Origin: CAZWBR01 sp964632305
Lineage (GTDB): Bacteria; Bacteroidota; Bacteroidia; Bacteroidales; Prolixibacteraceae
NCBI GenBank assembly: GCA_964632305.1
Contig: CAZWBR010000048.1
Span: 1-29,515, forward strand
Reading direction: 5' to 3'
Length of the DNA: 29,515 nucleotides
Shown: piece after piece, positions 24,021 through 29,515 of the stretch
Layout: the number at the start of each line of letters is the position of its first letter
How positions within the stretch are numbered: the stretch's first letter is position 1
Translations under genes and position numbers: made by a program
Notes under the pieces: generated by a model
Database searches by the model: none
Told to the model about the DNA's origin: nothing
Seen by the model: only the letters and a program-made list of their open reading frames with translations

Positions 24021-25397
24021 TTAATTATAATTGTATCCTATATCATTTTCTACTGTTTCAATTTGCTTTTTTCTAAACCTTTCAAAAAGTTTTTCAATCT
24101 CAGTATTTGAGTAAGAAGTTTCAGGGTCAATCTTTCCTCTAAAAATCAAATATTTCCTTTTCCTTCTTACTGTGTCATATTTGTCAAAGTTTGCTATATA
24201 ATTTTTATTTTTCTGATACTTAATAACTTTATATGCCCTGGAAATTTTCTTTAAGTTCAGAGGTCTTTCATGATTAAATTGTTCTATTGAATTAAAAAGT
24301 ATAGAAATTATTTTATCTATACGGTGAAGCAACTTCTCATCTGTCATTTCGGAAAAATAAAACAACCATCCGTAATTTTTTGAAGTTGAGATTATTCCTG
24401 TTATTGTTTCATTTAACTCTTCAATGAAAACTTCCTTAAACCTGTCTTCATTCTGAAGCCATAGAGGTCTACTTGTTTCATTTTTAATTCCATTTTTGAA
24501 CCATGTTATTTTACCTGCAATCCTTCGAATGAATAATTCAACATTTTTATCTGCAATCGAAATTTTATCATTGGATATTTTGTAACTAAGAAAAATAAAT
24601 TCTTTATTTAAATAGCCTTGTTCGGTTTTATCATGATTTAGTTTCAACTTAATCTGATTAAGGGCTTTTTCAATATTCTGATATCTATATTTAGAAATTT
24701 CCTCATGATTAAGTACAATGATGTCATCAACATACCTTCTATAAAAGTATTTTCTTTTATCAATAACCTTGTCCACTTCATATAAGTATATCTGTGCTAA
24801 GATATTTGAAATGGATAAGCCCTGTGGAACCCCTGTTGTTGTTGCAAAATCCTTGTATGATTCTTTACTAATATGAATAGGAACAGTAGGTGTTTTAATA
24901 GCTTTTTCGATTAAATCAATCAACTCCGAGTTTAAATTTCTATCTCTTAGTTTCTGGATTAATATATCTCTATCAATATTATCATAAAATTTTTCAATAT
25001 CTAGTTTTATAAAATATTCATTTCCAGTTGAATTTTCAATAAATTTTTTAATGTCTCGTATATAGCTGTTGGGAAGTTTCCTATTTACAGAATCAGCAAA
25101 TACTTTATGCAGTATCTCTTTTATTGTTAGTAATACAACTCTGTCCCTAATTGTAGGAATAGAGATTACCCGTGGCGTTTTATTACGGCCCTTTAGTTTT
25201 AATATTTCTAGAAATGGGCTGAAATTGTAAGTACCATTACAAACTTTTCTAGTAATGATTGAGATTTCCGAATCAATGTTTTTTTCAAAGTGTAATGAGT
25301 TCTTTTTATCAATTCCTTTTGCTTTGGAATCTACTAGTTTTTTCCTAAAGAGCTCTTTTAAATAGTTGTCATCAAAATATTCGGTTATATCAGTCAT
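24021..25397 (-). CDS. defence-associated (UG/Abi-like) reverse transcriptase
   Basis: 458 aa. RT motifs in order: PRVISIPTIRDRVV (75-88), YFIKLDIEKFYDNID with catalytic Asp133, GVPQGLSISNILAQIYLYEVD (PQG at 191-193), the active site FYRRYVDDIIVL with YVDD at 222-225, LKLNHDKTEQ near 251-260 and FIFLSYKIS near 268. The last ~170 residues are a helical, basic extension with no maturase, endonuclease or Cas1 domain. The retron region-Y VTG motif is not seen. With a SLATT partner and a structured RNA it fits the 'unknown group' RTs that act in phage defence by making cDNA. Strongly AT-rich, unlike the flanking chromosome, which suggests transfer. All catalytic residues are present, so it should be active. 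Confidence 0.9.
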   Translation of the reverse strand: MTDITEYFDDNYLKELFRKKLVDSKAKGIDKKNSLHFEKNIDSEISIITRKVCNGTYNFSPFLEILKLKGRNKTPRVISIPTIRDRVVLLTIKEILHKVFADSVNRKLPNSYIRDIKKFIENSTGNEYFIKLDIEKFYDNIDRDILIQKLRDRNLNSELIDLIEKAIKTPTVPIHISKESYKDFATTTGVPQGLSISNILAQIYLYEVDKVIDKRKYFYRRYVDDIIVLNHEEISKYRYQNIEKALNQIKLKLNHDKTEQGYLNKEFIFLSYKISNDKISIADKNVELFIRRIAGKITWFKNGIKNETSRPLWLQNEDRFKEVFIEELNETITGIISTSKNYGWLFYFSEMTDEKLLHRIDKIISILFNSIEQFNHERPLNLKKISRAYKVIKYQKNKNYIANFDKYDTVRRKRKYLIFRGKIDPETSYSNTEIEKLFERFRKKQIETVENDIGYNYN

Positions 25398-25439
25398 TTC
25401 ATTTGGTTGTTTCTTGCTGTGTATTTTGACTTACGTCTA

Positions 25440-25542
25440 ACTTATCGCTATACATAAGTCATACGAATATCTTTATTATATCTGTCCATATATCGTTTCA
25501 TTTTAGAACGGTATATATATTTGTGTAAACAATTAGTTTACA
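25440..25542. promoter_or_regulatory. inverted repeats upstream of the RT gene
   Basis: TGTAAAC-N5-GTTTACA (25524-25542, perfect 7-bp arms) and ACTTAT-N8-ATAAGT (25440-25459) lie 40-145 nt before the RT start. No TAnnTTTG promoter was found here. They may be operator sites or part of a 5' RNA. The remaining non-coding stretch to 25903 shows nothing else I can name. Confidence 0.4.
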
Positions 25543-25903
25543 GGAAGTGAAATATACTCATATAAAAAAATGAAATCCTAATTGTGGCACTATATGTTTT
25601 TCCATGTCTATTCTCCGCTCATTTTTTAAATTCATTTTACGGCTCCGCCTCCTCGGTCCCATAAAACGAAAACCATGGCCGGCGAAATTCTTTCCTCGCC
25701 CGCCCTTAAAACCTGTCACAAGTGCATAGATTGTTTCAGTTCAGTCGTTTGGGGAATGAATACGCCCAAAAGTAAATATTTATTGTTTATTACGTATATA
25801 AAGCAGTGTTTTTTTAATGATTTTTTTGGGATGGCTGTTTTGGAAAGAACGTTACGATAGGGATCGGCTCACCCCTGTTCCGGGTCGGGTCATCGCCGGG
25901 GTA

Positions 25904-25980
25904 TCTGTATGGTTCCTGTATGGTTCCTCCAAGGTTCCTGTATGCTATCATAGAGAAACCATACGGAAACCTAAGAAAAA
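25904..25980. repeat. degenerate 11-nt tandem repeat array, second copy type
   Basis: Seven consecutive 11-nt units, for example TCTGTATGGTT, CCTGTATGGTT, CCTCCAAGGTT, then CCATACGGAAA and CCTAAGAAAAA. As in the array at 10490, the right half is roughly the inverse complement of the left. Here there is no DUF6266 gene next to it. Confidence 0.75.
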
Positions 25981-26036
25981 GGATGGTTCAACCCCGGCCC
26001 TGGTCCGGGGAAGGGCAGGAGGGCACCGGATAATGA

Positions 26037-26069
26037 AGCTTTTCCAAAGTTTGGAACTTTGGAAAAGCT
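26037..26069. repeat. CCAAAGTTTGGAACTTTGG palindrome, left copy
   Basis: Perfect 15-bp arms (AGCTTTTCCAAAGTT and its complement) around TGG. A second copy with two arm mismatches is at 29307-29339, so the pair brackets the tdk / murF-alr operon. Confidence 0.85.
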
Positions 26070-26076
26070 AAGGCAG

Positions 26077-26170
26077 GTCTGATGTCTTAAGTCTAACGTC
26101 TCATATTTAATAACTTCGGTCTGAAGTCAAGTATCAAGTCTTGATACTTGCGACATGATACTTGATACTT
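26077..26170. repeat. 7-nt-phased repeats before tdk
   Basis: Four heptamers beginning GTCT (26077-26104), then a perfect palindrome AAGTATCAAG-T-CTTGATACTT (26129-26149), then GATACTTGATACTT (26157-26170). The last two are the same repeat type as at 9513. Confidence 0.75.
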
Positions 26171-26232
26171 TCGAGAAAAAACTCTTTCCTCTTTAATGAA
26201 CTAAATAAAATTACGTTTCGTATTTTTGTTCT

Positions 26233-26814
26233 ATGTTTATCGAAAGTAATCTGAACAGTGGCCGCAAACGCGGCTGGATCGAAGTGATTGCCGGATCGAT
26301 GTTCTCCGGGAAAACCGAAGAACTGATCCGTCGCCTGCGGCGGGCCGAGATAGCCCGGCAGCGGGTTGAGATCTTTAAGCCCGCCCTCGATATCCGTTAC
26401 TCTACTACCGACGTGGTGTCGCACGACGAACGGGCCATCACCTCCACCGCCGTCGATAACTCCTCAACTATCCTTCTCCTTTCCGGCAATGTCGATGTGG
26501 TGGGAATCGACGAGGCACAGTTTTTCGACAACGGCCTGATAGAGGTGTGCAATAAACTGGCCGATATGGGGATCCGGGTTATCGTGGCCGGCCTCGATAT
26601 GGATTTTCGCGGTCAGCCCTTTGGCCCGATGCCGGGACTGATGGCCTGTGCCGAGTATGTCACTAAAGTCCATGCCGTCTGCATGCGATGCGGCCATATT
26701 GCCCAGTACAGTCACCGGCTCAGCGATGCCGAAAAGCTGGTGCTGCTCGGCGAGAAGGAGAGCTACGAACCGCTCTGCCGCGAGTGTTTCAACCAAAAAA
26801 ATCAGAAATCATGA
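26233..26814 (+). CDS. tdk: thymidine kinase
   Basis: 193 aa type II thymidine kinase: P-loop GSMFSGKT at 21-28, DEAQ box at 93-96 (GIDEAQFFD), a lasso region, and a four-Cys zinc site CMRC (150, 153) and CREC (182, 185). It phosphorylates thymidine to dTMP with ATP in the salvage pathway. The N-terminus (NSGRKRGWIEVIAGSMFSGKTEELIRRLRRAE) fits Bacteroidota homologues, so ATG 26233 is kept. A TATTTTTG element (26221-26228) lies only 5 nt before the ATG with no -33 partner; if real it would give a near-leaderless mRNA. The stop overlaps the start of the next gene (ATGA). Confidence 0.95.
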   Translation: MFIESNLNSGRKRGWIEVIAGSMFSGKTEELIRRLRRAEIARQRVEIFKPALDIRYSTTDVVSHDERAITSTAVDNSSTILLLSGNVDVVGIDEAQFFDNGLIEVCNKLADMGIRVIVAGLDMDFRGQPFGPMPGLMACAEYVTKVHAVCMRCGHIAQYSHRLSDAEKLVLLGEKESYEPLCRECFNQKNQKS

Positions 26815-29297
26815 CTTCCTATACCTTGAAGGAGATTGCCAAAGTGGTGAATGGTAACCTGTCGGGGGCCGATCAGCCCGATCTCACGATCCGCTTTCTC
26901 TCCTTTGATAGCCGTACCATCCTCTCCGGGAAGGAGACCCTCTTCTTCGCCCTTCGCAGCGAACGCAGCGACGGTCACCGTTTTATCGCCGACGCCGCCG
27001 CGAAAGAGGTCTCAGCCTTCATCGTTGAACAACTGCCCGATGATCGGTCGCTGCCGGACGGTTGCTCGTTTATCGTGGTGAACGACACGCTTGAGGCGCT
27101 TCAGACCCTCGCCGCTTTTCACCGCCGCAGGTTTCATTACCCGGTGGTTGCGATCACCGGCAGTAACGGCAAGACGATCGTGAAGGAGTGGCTGTCCGAG
27201 CTGCTGGCCGGCGAGATGACCCTGGTACGGAGTCCCCGAAGTTATAACTCGCAGATTGGTAATCCGCTCTCGGTCTGGCTGATGGACGAGGAAGCCGATC
27301 TGGCTCTCTTCGAGGCCGGTATCTCGAAGCCGGGCGAGATGGAACGACTGGAAAAGATATTGCTACCCGACCAGGTGATCTTTACCCACCTGGGCAACGC
27401 CCATCTCGAAAACTTCACTTCCGTGGAAGAACTGGTCCGCGAAAAGGTGAAACTCTTTGTGCATAGCCGGCTGATCGTCTATTGCAAGGATTTTGATCTG
27501 CTCGACCGGGAGGTGGCCCGAACGAAGTTCGATCGGGATCCGAAAATATTCCGTTGGTCCGAACGCGATCGGCAAGCCGATCTTTATATCGTTTCGAAAA
27601 AGAGGATCAACGAGTCCACCACGATTGAAGCGGTCTTCCAAAAAGAAACCCTGTCGGTCACCGTTCCCTTTACCGACGATGCCCATATAGAGAATGCGGT
27701 TCACTGTTGGGCTTACCTGCTGGCTACCGGTTTTCTGCCGGCTAATTACAGTGAGCGTTTTCTGAAGCTGACCGCCGTGGCGATGCGGCTCGAGATCCGC
27801 AAGGGGATCAACGGCTGCGCCATCATCGACGATACCTACAACTCCGATACGGCCTCACTGGTCAACGCGCTCGATTTTCTGCACCAGCAAAGCGATCAAT
27901 CCAAGCAGCGCAGCACCATCATCATATCCGATATCCTCCAGTCGGGCAAAGCCCCCGGGGAGCTCTACCGCGAGGTGGCCGACTATATCCGGTTACGGAA
28001 TATCGACCGGATCATCGGGATTGGCGGGGAGATCATGCGCCACAGCGAGCTGTTCACCGCGAAGGAGAAACAGTTCTATCCCTCGTCCGAGGAATTTTTC
28101 CTTCACTTTAAAGAGTTCGACTACCACAACGAGGTGATCCTGCTGAAGGGGGCCCGCGCCTTCCGCTTCGACCGTATCTCGTCGCTGCTACAGGAGAAAG
28201 CTCACCAGACGGTGATGGAGATCGATCTGAGCGCGATGGTTCATAACCTCAACTATTACCGGAGCAAGCTAAAGCCCGAGACGAAGATGATGGCGATGGT
28301 GAAGGCCTTCTCCTACGGCACCGGCTCGGTGGAGGTGGCCCGGACCCTTCAGTTCCGCCGCATCGATTACCTGGCTGTGGCTATTGCCGACGAGGGGGTC
28401 GAGCTTCGGAACAACGGTATCGAGGTGCCCATCATCGTGATGAACCCCGAGGAACACAGCTTCGACGCGATGATCGAGAACCGTCTCGAACCCAATATCT
28501 ACCGTTACGCGTTGCTGGTCAAGTTCGACGAGGCGCTGCGCCGTAACGCCGTCAGCAATTTCCCGGTCCACCTGAAGATTGATACCGGCATGAAACGGCT
28601 CGGCTTCGATCGTCCCGAACAGATCGAAGAGGTGGCGGCTTATATCCGTGGCCGGAACACGATGTACGTGCGGTCGGTCTTTACCCACCTGGCCGTGAGC
28701 GACGATCCGTCCAACGATCCCTTTACCCGGCAGCAGTTTGGCGTGTTCGACCGCCTGAGCCGGATGGTCACCGACGCTTTCGATCATAAGGTGCTCCGCC
28801 ATATCCTCAATTCCTCGGGTATAGAAAGGTTCCCGGAGATGGAGCTCGATATGGTGCGGTTGGGCATCGGTCTTTACGGCGTCAGTCCCAAGGTGCAGAA
28901 AGAGTTACGGAATGTGGCCACGCTGAAAACCACCATCTCGCAGATCCGCGATGTGGTGCCCGGCGAGACGGTCGGTTATGGCCGCCGCGGCGAGATCACC
29001 CGTCCTTCGCGCATCGCTATCCTTCCCATCGGTTATGCCGACGGCTTCAGTCGCCGCCTGGGCAACGGCAATGGTAAGGTGGTGATTAACGGTAAGGCTG
29101 TGCCGGTGGTTGGGACCGTCTGCATGGACATGTGCATGGTCGATGTGACCGATATCGAGGCCCGCGAAGGCGACCGTGTCGTGATCTTCGGTGAGGAGCA
29201 GCCGGTGAGCCAGGTGGCCGATTGGCTCGGTACCATCGCCTATGAAGTGTTGACTACTGTCGGGCAGCGGGTGAGAAGGGTTTATTTCGCGGAATAA
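26811..29297 (+). CDS. murF-alr: fused UDP-MurNAc-tripeptide:D-Ala-D-Ala ligase / alanine racemase
   Basis: 828 aa from ATG 26811, which overlaps the tdk stop by 4 nt. The frame is open 41 codons further up, but those codons lie inside tdk, and MTSYTLKEIAKVVNGNL is a normal MurF start. The MurF half (1 to about 455) has P-loop GSNGKT at 117-122, the NSQIGNPLSVWLM region, and IIDDTYNSDTASL. The racemase half (about 465-828) has the PLP lysine Lys498 in MVKAFSYG, and the second catalytic Tyr723 in GETVGYGRRG, with a complete C-terminal beta domain (AYEVLTTVGQRVRRVYF). One chain makes D-Ala (from L-Ala) and adds D-Ala-D-Ala to the peptidoglycan precursor. This fusion is known in Bacteroidota. 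Strongly GC-rich codons. Confidence 0.96.
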   Translation: MTSYTLKEIAKVVNGNLSGADQPDLTIRFLSFDSRTILSGKETLFFALRSERSDGHRFIADAAAKEVSAFIVEQLPDDRSLPDGCSFIVVNDTLEALQTLAAFHRRRFHYPVVAITGSNGKTIVKEWLSELLAGEMTLVRSPRSYNSQIGNPLSVWLMDEEADLALFEAGISKPGEMERLEKILLPDQVIFTHLGNAHLENFTSVEELVREKVKLFVHSRLIVYCKDFDLLDREVARTKFDRDPKIFRWSERDRQADLYIVSKKRINESTTIEAVFQKETLSVTVPFTDDAHIENAVHCWAYLLATGFLPANYSERFLKLTAVAMRLEIRKGINGCAIIDDTYNSDTASLVNALDFLHQQSDQSKQRSTIIISDILQSGKAPGELYREVADYIRLRNIDRIIGIGGEIMRHSELFTAKEKQFYPSSEEFFLHFKEFDYHNEVILLKGARAFRFDRISSLLQEKAHQTVMEIDLSAMVHNLNYYRSKLKPETKMMAMVKAFSYGTGSVEVARTLQFRRIDYLAVAIADEGVELRNNGIEVPIIVMNPEEHSFDAMIENRLEPNIYRYALLVKFDEALRRNAVSNFPVHLKIDTGMKRLGFDRPEQIEEVAAYIRGRNTMYVRSVFTHLAVSDDPSNDPFTRQQFGVFDRLSRMVTDAFDHKVLRHILNSSGIERFPEMELDMVRLGIGLYGVSPKVQKELRNVATLKTTISQIRDVVPGETVGYGRRGEITRPSRIAILPIGYADGFSRRLGNGNGKVVINGKAVPVVGTVCMDMCMVDVTDIEAREGDRVVIFGEEQPVSQVADWLGTIAYEVLTTVGQRVRRVYFAE

Positions 29298-29306
29298 ATG
29301 TCGCTT

Positions 29307-29339
29307 AGCTATTCCAAAGTTTGGAACTTTGGGAAAGCT
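29307..29339. repeat. CCAAAGTTTGGAACTTTGG palindrome, right copy
   Basis: Arms of 15 bp with two mismatches around TGG, 9 nt after the murF-alr stop. It may stop or stabilise the transcript, but no U-tract follows. Confidence 0.8.
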
Positions 29340-29427
29340 ATCCAGAGACTTGAAAGGTTTTTATTTGACATTTATTCTACTTTTTTGTCAATCTATTTCA
29401 GGACACGACAACCAAAATCCCCCTTGG

Positions 29428-29447
29428 TCCCCCTTTACAAAGGGGGA
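29428..29447. repeat. TCCCCCTTT-AC-AAAGGGGGA palindrome
   Basis: Perfect 9-bp arms with a 2-nt centre. A widespread type of intergenic repeat. Nothing else coding is credible in 29298-29515. Confidence 0.75.
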
Positions 29448-29515
29448 GTCAGTGCATCTCATCCGTTTTGGTTCAAACATCATCAGATCAAGCCCTGAAC
29501 GACAGTTTTTTTGAT

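Noticed and set aside
23901..25397. Classical retron (msr-msd plus RT)
   Set aside because: The RNA is 3' of the RT, not 5', the RT lacks the VTG region-Y motif I would expect, and the partner is SLATT-like. A UG/DRT-type system fits better, though not proven.
25904..25980. CRISPR array
   Set aside because: Units are 11 nt with no spacers, and no cas gene is present.
25675..26071. Short plus-strand frames between the RT and tdk
   Set aside because: They run through repeat arrays and palindromes, overlap each other, and show no protein-like pattern.
26221..26228. TATTTTTG as the tdk promoter
   Set aside because: Only 5 nt before the ATG and no TTTG element at the right distance; kept as a remark only.
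28269..28802. 177-codon minus-strand frame inside murF-alr
   Set aside because: Shadow of the GC-rich racemase domain; His- and Val-rich artefact composition.
29298..29515. Plus-strand frames at the right end
   Set aside because: They start in or cross known palindromic repeats and have no domain signal.

Overview
The window is a chromosomal piece of a Bacteroidota genome, most likely Bacteroidales or a relative. The evidence is a SusC/SusD outer-membrane pair, a fused MurF-alanine racemase, a nucleoside kinase with an N-terminal TGS domain, promoters of the Bacteroides type (TTTG, about 19 nt, TAnnTTTG), and small palindromic intergenic repeats such as GTCCCGTAGGGAC. Species cannot be told from the sequence. 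No rRNA, tRNA, CRISPR array or intact transposase was seen.

Layout. 1-480: a short decayed coding fragment and the terminator of the next gene. 481-8537 (minus): nucleoside kinase, uvrA, a membrane-anchored lytic transglycosylase, and an ECF sigma factor that overlaps a membrane protein with a beta-barrel-like C-terminus. 8819-9505 (plus): a DedA-family membrane protein with a clear promoter. 9506-11316: repeat-rich accessory stretch with a DUF6266-type gene, an 11-nt periodic repeat array, gene remnants and two strong terminators. 11317-16799 (minus): a three-gene SusC / SusD-like / lipoprotein operon for uptake of an unknown nutrient. 17207-19875 (minus): YjjG-like nucleotidase, a REP-like inverted element, then rsmI abutting a conserved Bacteroidales protein of unknown role.

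19876-26232 is an accessory island with all genes on the minus strand: a HigBA-type toxin-antitoxin pair, a RelE/ParE-type pair, a KilA-N protein, and a reverse transcriptase plus a SLATT-like membrane protein. Three of these four modules are followed by copies of one dispersed repeat. The RT and SLATT genes are separated by about 134 nt holding a candidate structured RNA of 114 nt: an 11-bp perfect closing stem, several inner hairpins (one capped by a GAAA tetraloop on the gene strand) and a U-tract. This RT-ncRNA-SLATT locus is the most exciting part of the window. It looks like a defence-associated reverse transcriptase with its own RNA and a membrane effector.

26233-29297 (plus) returns to housekeeping genes: thymidine kinase overlapping, by ATGA, a fused murF-alr. 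This operon is visibly GC-rich beside the AT-rich RT locus and is bracketed by two copies of the same palindromic repeat.
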